NCBI GenBank assembly: GCA_024636425.1
Contig: JAGXHB010000047.1
Location: forward strand, 1 to 6,929
DNA from: Roseobacter sp.
Lineage (GTDB): Bacteria > Pseudomonadota > Alphaproteobacteria > Rhodobacterales > Rhodobacteraceae
Direction: 5' to 3'
Length of the DNA stretch: 6,929 nucleotides
Within the stretch, counting starts at the first letter, position 1, and the number at the start of each line of letters is the position of its first letter. The translations under genes and the position numbers were made by a program. Below, piece after piece: positions 1 to 6,191 of the stretch. Below the pieces are notes generated by a model. It was not told the origin of the DNA. It saw only the letters and a list, made by a program, of their open reading frames with translations, and did not search any database.

Positions 1-446
1 GCTCCGAACGCCCCGACAACGTTGGCCGCCAGCACGATACCCCACAGGCGCAGCATATTGAACAACGACTGAAGCGTTTTGGCCCGCATGATCGGCAGGA
101 CGGTGGTGATCGTGTTCTCTGTGAACAGCTGCATCCGCCCCATGATGACCGCCAGAAATCCCAAGGAATAGCCAAGGTTTTCGATCAGGAACCGATAGGA
201 CGTGTCAGGCAGGTAGGTTCGGAATATCGCCTCGCCCAGCACAGAAAGGCTGATCAGAAACCCGGCCGCGATCCCCGACCAGATCAGTGACCGTTTGCTG
301 CGCTCCAGCTCCTCCTCGCCTTCGCGCCTGATGACTTCATAGATCATCCGGGGCGACAGTGCCGTCGCCTCTTTCACGGATTTTTCTTCCGCTTCCTCGG
401 CTTCCGCTTTTCTTCTGCGGACACTGCGTTGTATCAAAGGGGCCAT
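1..446 (-). CDS. Formate/nitrite transporter (FNT) family membrane protein, YfdC-like, partial (N-terminal 148 residues)
   Basis: Reading the minus strand from an ATG at 446 gives an open frame of 148 codons that runs off the left edge, so the C-terminal part is missing. The protein starts with a very charged Lys/Arg/Glu-rich cytoplasmic segment (about residues 10-52, probably helical). A first hydrophobic helix follows at about 54-75, then a segment at about 86-120 carrying the motif LFTENTITTVLPI (107-119), and the beginning of another helix (about 132-147). A TEN motif of this kind in the second membrane segment is characteristic of the YfdC branch of the FNT family, whose members are pentameric inner-membrane channels for small monovalent anions such as formate, nitrite or hydrosulfide. 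The substrate of the YfdC branch is not established. The start is supported by a GGAG ribosome-binding site six bases upstream (453-456). The gene is transcribed divergently from the class-V PLP enzyme gene. Confidence is good for the family and low for the substrate. Confidence 0.85.
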   Translation of the reverse strand, partial: MAPLIQRSVRRRKAEAEEAEEKSVKEATALSPRMIYEVIRREGEEELERSKRSLIWSGIAAGFLISLSVLGEAIFRTYLPDTSYRFLIENLGYSLGFLAVIMGRMQLFTENTITTVLPIMRAKTLQSLFNMLRLWGIVLAANVVGAFG

Positions 447-587
447 ATTCCGCTCCGGATAAATAGTTATTTCAAGTGCCTGACGGTGAGTGCGATGAGC
501 GGTCAAAGCAACATTTCGGATGTTATTCCAAAACGAATTAGCGCAGAAACCGCATCAGGACAGACCTCAAGCTCAGATAGGCGCAAA
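447..587. promoter_or_regulatory. Divergent intergenic region with AT-rich palindrome
   Basis: This 141-base region separates the divergently read FNT-family and class-V PLP genes and must hold both promoters unless the plus-strand gene starts further upstream. A 12-base palindrome, AAATA-GT-TATTT, lies at 461-472 in otherwise GC-rich DNA, just upstream of the FNT ribosome-binding site. A second small dyad, AACAT-TTCGG-ATGTT, lies at 510-524. Either could be a regulator-binding site. I could not assign convincing -35/-10 boxes on either strand. The plus-strand reading frame stays open through the region, with an in-frame ATG at 495 preceded by GGTGAG (485-490), so part of it may be translated. 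Confidence 0.4.
453..456 (-). promoter_or_regulatory. Ribosome-binding site of the FNT-family gene
   Basis: On the minus strand the sequence reads GGAG, six bases before the ATG at 446. This is a normal Shine-Dalgarno position and fixes the start of the FNT-family protein. Confidence 0.7.
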
Positions 588-1841
588 ATGTTGACGACCG
601 ACGCAGAATTAATGACGGAAATCCGGGCAAAATTCGCCCATGTGGCAAGCTGCCCGTTCCAAGGCCCGCGCATCTTCTTCGAAAACGCGGGCGGTGCCTT
701 GACGCTGAACAGCGTGGTGGAAACCTCGACGCTTTATGCTTCGATCCCGGACAATCAAGGGCGCGACAATCCGGCGGCGCATGCACTGGTGGCTACGATC
801 AAGGAAGCCAAGGCGGACATGGCGCTGTTCTTCAATGCGCCCGAGGGCCAGTTCTTTGTCGGGGAAAGCGGAACAGAACTGTCGTTCCGCCTGATCCGCA
901 CCGCCGTCATGGGCACCCCCATGGGCGATGTGATCGGATCAACCGTCGAACACCCCGCCTCGCGCAGTGCAGCTCAGCACTGGGCTGGTTTGGCGGGCAA
1001 ACCTTATATCAGCGTGCCGCATGATACCGCGACCGGCCAGGTCACACCCGATGCCTATGCTGCGGTGATGACGCCTGATGTGCGTGTCGCCACGATCCTG
1101 CACACCTCACCGGTGACAGGCATTGCGAATGATGTCGCCGGTATCAGTGCCGCTATCCGCGCGGTGGCACCGCAGGCGTTTATCTTTGTGGATGGCATCC
1201 AGCACGCCAGCCACGGACGGATCGACATCGCCAGCTATGACGTCGACGGCTACGTGATCTCCCCCTACAAGCTCTTCTCGCGGCACGGCTATGGCATCGC
1301 CTGGGCGTCCGACAGGCTTAGCGCGCTGCCGATCGAGACGCTGAAAGACGGTCCTGCCGGCAATTGGGAAATGGGCACCCGCGATACCGGGTCATACGCC
1401 ACGTTCACGGATGTGGTGCGTTACTTCGAATGGCTCGGCGCGCAGGTATCCGACGAAACCGATCCGCGTGCCCTGATCGAAGCCGCCGGTGCCGCGATTC
1501 ATGATCACGAAAAAGCACTGACAGATGCTCTGCTGTTTGGCAGCGGCAACCTGCCCGGCCTTGCCGCTCTTGACGGCGTCGTGATCCTGGGCGGCACGGA
1601 CAACGCTGACCGCGAAGGGCTGGTTTGCTTTGCTCTCGACAAGGTTCCTGCCGCAGATATCGTGGAACAGCTGAACGCCCAAGGCATCCGCACCCATGTC
1701 CGCAAGGCCGACCACTATTCCGGCAATATCCTGACGCCGCTTGGCCTTTCTGCTGCCGTGCGCGTGTCGCTTTGTCATTACAACACGCTGGACGAAGTGC
1801 GCACATTGCTTGCCGCGATGAAGGACATTGCCGACACATGA
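588..1841 (+). CDS. Class-V-fold PLP-dependent aminotransferase/lyase, cysteine-desulfurase-like but without the catalytic Cys
   Basis: This is a 417-residue cytosolic PLP enzyme of fold type I, class V (the superfamily of SufS/CsdA, kynureninase and isopenicillin-N epimerase). Visible landmarks are FENAGGAL (31-38) at the start of the fold; VEHP (120-123), with the His that stacks on the PLP ring; VDGIQHASHGRID, with the PLP-binding Asp202 and Gln205; and SPYK, whose Lys228 should form the internal aldimine. The C-terminal domain has VRKADHYS (371-378) where SufS-type desulfurases have VR.GHHC. The nucleophilic Cys position holds Tyr377, so cysteine desulfuration is unlikely; a transaminase, lyase or epimerase role on an amino-acid-like substrate is more plausible. 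I chose the ATG at 588 because conserved sequence begins soon after it. The frame is open further upstream (ATG at 495, TTG at 429), but that stretch looks unconserved and the TTG would overlap the divergent FNT gene. The M20 deacylase gene follows in the same direction after 97 bases, suggesting a shared substrate pathway. Exact reaction unknown. Confidence 0.85.
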   Translation: MLTTDAELMTEIRAKFAHVASCPFQGPRIFFENAGGALTLNSVVETSTLYASIPDNQGRDNPAAHALVATIKEAKADMALFFNAPEGQFFVGESGTELSFRLIRTAVMGTPMGDVIGSTVEHPASRSAAQHWAGLAGKPYISVPHDTATGQVTPDAYAAVMTPDVRVATILHTSPVTGIANDVAGISAAIRAVAPQAFIFVDGIQHASHGRIDIASYDVDGYVISPYKLFSRHGYGIAWASDRLSALPIETLKDGPAGNWEMGTRDTGSYATFTDVVRYFEWLGAQVSDETDPRALIEAAGAAIHDHEKALTDALLFGSGNLPGLAALDGVVILGGTDNADREGLVCFALDKVPAADIVEQLNAQGIRTHVRKADHYSGNILTPLGLSAAVRVSLCHYNTLDEVRTLLAAMKDIADT

Positions 1842-1902
1842 GCCGCTCCCGTCTTCATTTCGCAAAATAAACTCAAATTCGACAGGGCTGCGAAAGACAA
1901 CC

Positions 1903-1946
1903 CTTGCCATGGGTGCAAGACCGTTCAAACATGCACCCATGACAAG
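1903..1946 (+). promoter_or_regulatory. Long hairpin/dyad covering the start codon of the M20 deacylase gene
   Basis: The left arm CTTGCCATGGGTGCA (1903-1917) pairs with the right arm TGCACCCATGACAAG (1932-1946) over 15 positions with a single mismatch (1907 against 1942), around a 14-base loop. The ten inner pairs are perfect. The right arm contains the preferred ATG (1939-1941) and the left arm contains another ATG (1909) in the same frame. In RNA the structure would bury the start codon; in DNA it is a strong dyad that a regulator could bind. Neither ATG has a clear Shine-Dalgarno sequence. The dyad lies in the 97-base gap after the class-V PLP gene and could uncouple expression of the two genes. 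The structure is directly visible; its function is inferred. Confidence 0.55.
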
Positions 1947-3219
1947 TACACTCTCCTCCGCCATTATCGCCAAGCGTGACGATCTGATCGCTTTGACCCA
2001 GGACCTCATCCGCATCCCGACCTTGAACCCGCCGGGTCGCGATTACCGTCTGATCTGCGAATATCTGGAGAAACGCCTGAAGCAGCACGGCTTCGAGACG
2101 CAGTTGATCCGGGCGCATGGCACACCCGGCGACAGTGTCAAATATCCACGCTGGAACATCATCGCGCGGCGCGACGGCACGCGCAGCGGCGAATGTGTGC
2201 ATTTCAACAGCCATACCGATGTGGTCGAAGTCGGGAGCGGCTGGACCTTCGATCCTTTCGGGGCCGAAGTGTCGGATGGCAAGATTTACGGACGGGGCAC
2301 CTGCGATATGAAGGGCGGTCTTGCCGCGTCGATCATTGCGGCCGAAGCGTTTATCGAAACGCACCCCGACTTTGCGGGTGCCATCGAGATTTCGGGCACC
2401 GCAGACGAGGAATCAGGCGGTTACGGTGGCGTCGCCTACTTGGCGGAGCAGGGGTTTTTCAACCCGGACCGGGTGCAGCATGTGATCATTCCCGAGCCGC
2501 TGCAAAAGGACCGGATTTGCCTTGGCCATCGCGGTGGCTGGTGGGCCGAGATCGAGACGAAAGGCGAGATTGCGCATGGCTCCATGCCCTTCCTGGGCGA
2601 TTGCGCGGTGCGGCACATGGGTGCGGTCCTGTCCGAATTCGAAAACAAGCTTTTCCCCGCAATGGCTGCCCGCCACACCGACATGCCTGTCGTGCCCGAA
2701 GGCGCGCGCAGCTCGACGATGAACATCAATTCGATCCACGGCGGACAGAAGGAAAATGATGACGATTTCGACGGTCTGCCTGCCCATTGCGTGCCCGACA
2801 GTTGCCGCATAACGATCGACCGCCGCTTTCTGTTGGAGGAACCGCTTGATCAGGTACGCGGCGAGGTCCGCGCCCTGCTTGAGGGGCTGCGTGAAACGCG
2901 GGTCGATTTCGACTATGAACTGACAGAGCTTAATTCGGTGCTGCCCTCGATGACCGACCGTGATGCGCCCGTGGTGCAGACCGTGGCGAACGCCATTCAG
3001 GACATTATGGGCAAGGCCCCGGAGTATGTCGCTTCTCCAGGGTCTTACGATCAGAAGCACATCGACAGGATCGGCAAGCTCAAGAACTGTATCGCCTATG
3101 GTCCCGGGCTTCTGGAACTGGCCCACAAGCCTGATGAATACATCGGCATCGACGATATGATCGACAGTGCCTGCGTCATGGGTGCCGCCCTTGAAACGCT
3201 GCTGCTGCCGAAAGGCTAA
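1939..3219 (+). CDS. M20-family metallo-deacylase/peptidase, ArgE/DapE type
   Basis: This encodes a 426-residue cytosolic di-zinc amidohydrolase of the M20 family (acetylornithine deacetylase, succinyl-diaminopimelate desuccinylase and relatives), which cleaves an N-acyl or peptide bond. The whole active site is present: SHTD with metal ligand His92 and catalytic-dyad Asp94; GRGTCDMKGG with bridging Asp123; TADEESGG with general base Glu157 and ligand Glu158; PEP with ligand Glu186; and AHKPDE with last ligand His396. The inserted dimerisation domain begins around residue 200 and carries AHG (His213), the residue that reaches into the partner's active site in this family. Length is normal for ArgE/DapE-like deacylases. 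The ATG at 1939 fits the family N-terminus. An in-frame ATG at 1909 and a TTG at 1828 (overlapping the upstream gene) are alternatives. The start lies within a strong hairpin. It follows the class-V PLP gene on the same strand and converges on the Hsp70-like gene. General ArgE/DapE annotation is safe; the substrate is not, and a biosynthetic role is not implied. Confidence 0.9.
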   Translation: MTSTLSSAIIAKRDDLIALTQDLIRIPTLNPPGRDYRLICEYLEKRLKQHGFETQLIRAHGTPGDSVKYPRWNIIARRDGTRSGECVHFNSHTDVVEVGSGWTFDPFGAEVSDGKIYGRGTCDMKGGLAASIIAAEAFIETHPDFAGAIEISGTADEESGGYGGVAYLAEQGFFNPDRVQHVIIPEPLQKDRICLGHRGGWWAEIETKGEIAHGSMPFLGDCAVRHMGAVLSEFENKLFPAMAARHTDMPVVPEGARSSTMNINSIHGGQKENDDDFDGLPAHCVPDSCRITIDRRFLLEEPLDQVRGEVRALLEGLRETRVDFDYELTELNSVLPSMTDRDAPVVQTVANAIQDIMGKAPEYVASPGSYDQKHIDRIGKLKNCIAYGPGLLELAHKPDEYIGIDDMIDSACVMGAALETLLLPKG

Positions 3220-3234
3220 AGCCTCCGCGGCACC

Positions 3235-4506
3235 CTAGTCTGGCAAAAACGCATGCGGGGCGGCCAGCGCCAACCCGTCGATGATCGCGGTCAGGGCAGC
3301 ACCCCGATGGACTGCCGCTTTTGGAAACGCGCGGCGCATCGCGGCGTCGATAACCCCCATCAAGCTTGAGCCGCCCACGAAGACCAGCTTGGTCACCGCA
3401 TCCGGCGCTATGTCAGCCTGCGAGGTCAGCTTGATCGCGGTATCCGCGATACCCTGCGCCATCTGGGCCAACGTGGCCGCCATCATCGCGGCAGGCAATG
3501 GGACGCGCAAGCCACGCTCCAGGATATCCAGCTTGATCTCAGGCAGGGCTGTGGCGTCCGGATCATTCGCCGCGATCTTGCCCGCTTCGACAGCAAACGC
3601 GATATCGTGCCCCAGCTCGTCTTCCAGCACTTTGACCAGACGGTTCAACAACGCGGACTCAACCGCATATTTCGCAAGATCATCCACCGCCCTGCGCTGC
3701 TCGCGCGTGTACAGAAACGGGATCTTCTGCCACGTCGCCAGATCGGTAAAGACAGCATGCGGCGCGGGATGTGTTTCACTGCCAAAGACATGCCGGATCT
3801 CGCTGCCCATGCCCAGATGCGGCATCACGTGATGCAAGCTAAGCTCGCGGTCAAAATCCGTCCCGCCGACCCGCAGGCCTTTACTCGCCAGAATATGTAT
3901 CCCGGCATCGCCCTGTTGACGGAACAGCGTGAAATCCGATGTCCCGCCGCCAATATCCACAATCAAACCCAGGTCGCCCGGCTCAAGTACATCGCGGTTG
4001 GCAAGGGCGGCGGCTTCGGGTTCGGGCATGAAGCGCACATCGCTGAAGCCTGCCATGTGGTAACACTCGGTCAGATCGACCAACGCCTGAGCATTGCGCG
4101 TCTCGTCCGCGCTGTGAAACATGACCGGACGTCCTGACAGGGCACGGGTAAATTTCTGTCCGGTCTCGGCTTCTGCACGCAGTTTGATCTCGGCCAGAAA
4201 GCGGGCGACGATTGCGATGAAATCCATCCGCTTTCCCATCAACATCCGGCTTTCGCGCATCAGCGCCGTCCCCAGCAGGCTTTTGAGCGCGCGCATGTAC
4301 CGCCCCTCATCGCCTGAAATCAGCGCATCTTGGGCCGCGCGACCGTAGATCACGCGCTTTTCCTCATTGTCGAAAAACAGCGCTGTGGGCAGGGTATGCT
4401 CCCCCTGTTCAACCGCAATCAGACGGGGCACGCCATCAACTGAGAATCCCGCAGCAGAATTCGATGTTCCGAAATCAACAGCTAAAGTCGACGATATCGC
4501 AGCCAT
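3235..4506 (-). CDS. Hsp70-family protein, YegD-like (nucleotide-binding domain only)
   Basis: This encodes a 423-residue actin/Hsp70-fold ATPase. The phosphate-1 loop is AVDFGTSNS (9-17), the phosphate-2 loop is IVDIGGGTSDF (182-192) and the adenosine motif is VFVGGSSLMGVID (375-387). PEPEAAALAN (161-170) matches the conserved segment preceding the phosphate-2 loop in Hsp70 proteins. The protein ends just after the nucleotide-binding domain. There is no DnaK-like substrate-binding domain or lid, as in E. coli YegD. It is presumably cytosolic, as there is no signal peptide or membrane segment. What YegD-type proteins do is poorly known, and a chaperone-like or regulatory ATPase role is only inferred from the fold. 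I chose the ATG at 4506 because AGGGG stands six bases before it and the phosphate-1 motif starts at once; the frame continues upstream to a TTG at 4590, but that part shows no family features. It is divergent from the solute-binding-protein gene and convergent with the M20 gene, with only 15 bases between stops. Confidence 0.88.
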   Translation of the reverse strand: MAAISSTLAVDFGTSNSAAGFSVDGVPRLIAVEQGEHTLPTALFFDNEEKRVIYGRAAQDALISGDEGRYMRALKSLLGTALMRESRMLMGKRMDFIAIVARFLAEIKLRAEAETGQKFTRALSGRPVMFHSADETRNAQALVDLTECYHMAGFSDVRFMPEPEAAALANRDVLEPGDLGLIVDIGGGTSDFTLFRQQGDAGIHILASKGLRVGGTDFDRELSLHHVMPHLGMGSEIRHVFGSETHPAPHAVFTDLATWQKIPFLYTREQRRAVDDLAKYAVESALLNRLVKVLEDELGHDIAFAVEAGKIAANDPDATALPEIKLDILERGLRVPLPAAMMAATLAQMAQGIADTAIKLTSQADIAPDAVTKLVFVGGSSLMGVIDAAMRRAFPKAAVHRGAALTAIIDGLALAAPHAFLPD

Positions 4507-4512
4507 GCCAAG

Positions 4513-4517
4513 CCCCT
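4513..4517 (-). promoter_or_regulatory. Ribosome-binding site deciding the Hsp70-like start
   Basis: The minus strand reads AGGGG six bases before the ATG at 4506. This supports the 423-residue product over the longer frame that starts at a TTG at 4590. Confidence 0.65.
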
Positions 4518-4577
4518 GCCCGATCAAACAAACCCGGCGCATAAACCGCGGGGGCAGGCGCTTCAATACAAAACTGT

Positions 4578-4609
4578 AAGGCCTATTCAAATGCTGGCCA
4601 AAGGCCTGC
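4578..4609. promoter_or_regulatory. GGCC-centred dyads in the divergent Hsp70-like / solute-binding-protein promoter region
   Basis: The 147-base region between the two divergent starts contains AAGGCCT twice, at 4578-4584 and 4601-4607, offset by 23 bases or about two helical turns. The second copy is half of a 17-base near-palindrome at 4593-4609: GCTGGCC, AAA, GGCCTGC, with one mismatched pair. This arrangement looks like a paired operator controlling one or both genes. No clear sigma-70 boxes could be placed, and no regulator gene is in the window. Operator function is inferred from symmetry and position only. Confidence 0.4.
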
Positions 4610-4653
4610 GAACTGGGTAACGTTTTTCAAGACTATGAAAACTGGAGACTACG

Positions 4654-6132
4654 ATGACCCATCTTCGCTCACTTATCCTTGGCACCTGCGCTGCCGCGCT
4701 GATGGCCGGTGCTGCTGTTGCAAAAACCGACATCACAGTCGCCATGCAGTTGGAGCCCCCGCATCTTGACCCGACAAGCGCTGCTGCCGGTGCCATCGAC
4801 TCGGTCCTTTACGCCAATGTGTTCGAAGGGTTGACGCGGTTTATGGGCGACGGATCGGTCGTGCCTGGTCTGGCTAAATCCTGGGAAATCTCGGAAGACG
4901 GTCTGACGTATACGTTCAAGCTGCAAGACGGCGTGACCTTCCATGATGGCACGACGATGGACGCCGAAGATGTGAAATTCACCCTCGAACGGATCAACGC
5001 CGAAGACAGCGCCAATGCGCAAAAGGCGCTGTTCAGTGCAATCTCGGAGGTGACAGTGATCGACCCCATGACGGTCGAGGTCAAACTGAGCGAGCCGAAC
5101 GGCAACCTGCTGTTCAACCTGGCATGGGGCGACGCCGTGATCGTGGCACCTGAAAGCATCGACAACATCAAGCAACTGCCCATCGGCACCGGCGCGTTCA
5201 AGTTCACCAGCTGGACCCAAGGTGACAATATCATGATTGAAAAGAACCCCAACTACTGGGGGACGCCTGCCACACTTGATATGGCAACTTTCAAATTCAT
5301 TTCGGACCCGACGGCAGCATTTGCATCCATGATGGCTGAAGATGTTGACGTCTTCATCAGTTTCCCGGCCCCCGAGAACCTGCCCCAGTTTGAAGCGGAT
5401 CCACGGTTTCAGGTGCTGGTAGGGTCGACCGAGGGCGAGACTATCATGGCGATGAACAACAAGCAGGAACCCTTCGACGATGTAAAAGTCCGCGAAGCTG
5501 TTGCGCATGCGATCGACCGTCAGTCCATCATTGACGGTGCCATGTTCGGGTACGGCACGCCCATCGGCACGCATTTTGCGCCCCATAATCCGGCATATGT
5601 GGACGAAACCGATCTCAGCCCATTTGATCCGGAGAAATCCAGAACTCTTCTGACAGAAGCAGGCTTTCCCGACGGTTTCGAGACCACACTAGACCTGCCC
5701 CCCCCATCCTATGCGCGGCGCGGCGGTGAAATCATCGCAGCCCAGCTGGCCGACGTGGGCATCACCGCCAAGATCAACAACGTTGAATGGGCGCAGTGGC
5801 TTGAAACTGTGTTCAACGGCAAGAATTTTGGCCTGACCGTCATCAGCCATACGGAACCGATGGACATCGGGATTTACGCAAACCCCGACTACTATTTCCA
5901 GTATGACAACGCTGATTTTCAGGGGCTGATGACCAAGCTGAACGCAACAACGGACCCTGACACGCGCACTCAGATCATGGGTGATGCGCAGAAGATGATC
6001 TCGGAGGACTATGTGAACGCATACCTATTCCAGCTTGCTGCCCTGACGGTGGCCAAGGCCGGTGTTCAGGGTCTGTGGTCAAACGCACCAACGCAGGCAA
6101 CCGATCTGACAGGCGTGAGCTGGGCTGAATAA
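4654..6132 (+). CDS. ABC transporter substrate-binding protein, family 5 (peptide/oligopeptide type)
   Basis: This encodes a 492-residue periplasmic binding protein of the DppA/OppA type (SBP_bac_5), which captures peptides or other small solutes and delivers them to an ABC importer. A Sec signal peptide occupies residues 1-23: short basic start, hydrophobic alanine-rich core, and an AVA cleavage site before Lys24. The Cys at position 12 is preceded by LGT, a poor lipobox, so a soluble rather than lipid-anchored protein is expected. The mature protein begins with the beta strand DITVAMQLEPPHLDP. The family signature lies at about 72-99, including AKSWEISEDG, LTYTFKL and VTFHDG, followed by the DVKFTLERI helix. 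Length is normal for the family. A good TGGAG site (4643-4647) precedes the ATG by six bases. No permease or ATPase gene follows: a hairpin and a convergent deacetylase gene come next. It is therefore an orphan binding protein here, or its transporter lies elsewhere. The ligand cannot be told from sequence alone. Confidence 0.92.
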   Translation: MTHLRSLILGTCAAALMAGAAVAKTDITVAMQLEPPHLDPTSAAAGAIDSVLYANVFEGLTRFMGDGSVVPGLAKSWEISEDGLTYTFKLQDGVTFHDGTTMDAEDVKFTLERINAEDSANAQKALFSAISEVTVIDPMTVEVKLSEPNGNLLFNLAWGDAVIVAPESIDNIKQLPIGTGAFKFTSWTQGDNIMIEKNPNYWGTPATLDMATFKFISDPTAAFASMMAEDVDVFISFPAPENLPQFEADPRFQVLVGSTEGETIMAMNNKQEPFDDVKVREAVAHAIDRQSIIDGAMFGYGTPIGTHFAPHNPAYVDETDLSPFDPEKSRTLLTEAGFPDGFETTLDLPPPSYARRGGEIIAAQLADVGITAKINNVEWAQWLETVFNGKNFGLTVISHTEPMDIGIYANPDYYFQYDNADFQGLMTKLNATTDPDTRTQIMGDAQKMISEDYVNAYLFQLAALTVAKAGVQGLWSNAPTQATDLTGVSWAE

Positions 6133-6156
6133 CAGCATCATATAATCGTTCAAGAC

Positions 6157-6184
6157 GCCCTCCAGCATCGGCATCCCGGAGGGC
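6157..6184 (+). terminator. Probable hairpin terminator after the solute-binding-protein gene
   Basis: GCCCTCC (6157-6163) and GGAGGGC (6178-6184) form a perfect seven-pair GC-rich stem with a 14-base loop, 24 bases after the stop codon of the solute-binding-protein gene. The following bases AATTTC give only a weak T-rich tail, so it may be an imperfect intrinsic terminator. As it lies between two convergent genes it could serve both strands. Confidence 0.5.
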
Positions 6185-6191
6185 AATTTCG

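Noticed and set aside
429..587. N-terminal extension of the class-V PLP enzyme from a TTG at 429 or an ATG at 495
   Set aside because: The TTG start would overlap the divergent FNT-family gene. The added residues are Ser/Gln/Thr-rich without family features. The ATG at 495 has a possible GGTGAG site and remains an alternative.
1828..1938. Upstream starts of the M20 gene (TTG at 1828, ATG at 1909)
   Set aside because: The extra residues do not look like the M20 N-terminus, and the AAGGA before the TTG is only two bases away. The ATG at 1939 fits the family better, although it also lacks a clear ribosome-binding site.
1392..2015. 207-codon minus-strand open frame spanning the gap between the PLP and M20 genes
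   Set aside because: It covers parts of two well-supported plus-strand genes and has no recognisable domain. The gap between them is explained by the hairpin and leader.
2413..3126. 237-codon open frame antisense to the M20 gene
   Set aside because: It is a shadow of the M20 coding sequence, whose full set of catalytic residues shows which strand is real.
4507..4590. N-terminal extension of the Hsp70-like protein on the minus strand
   Set aside because: The extension begins at a TTG and is Arg/Pro-rich without Hsp70 features. A good AGGGG site directly precedes the ATG at 4506.
4669..5586. 305-codon open frame antisense to the solute-binding-protein gene
   Set aside because: It lies wholly within a clear gene on the other strand. 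Its composition (Arg/His/Gly/Val-rich, no domain pattern) is that of an antisense shadow in GC-rich DNA.
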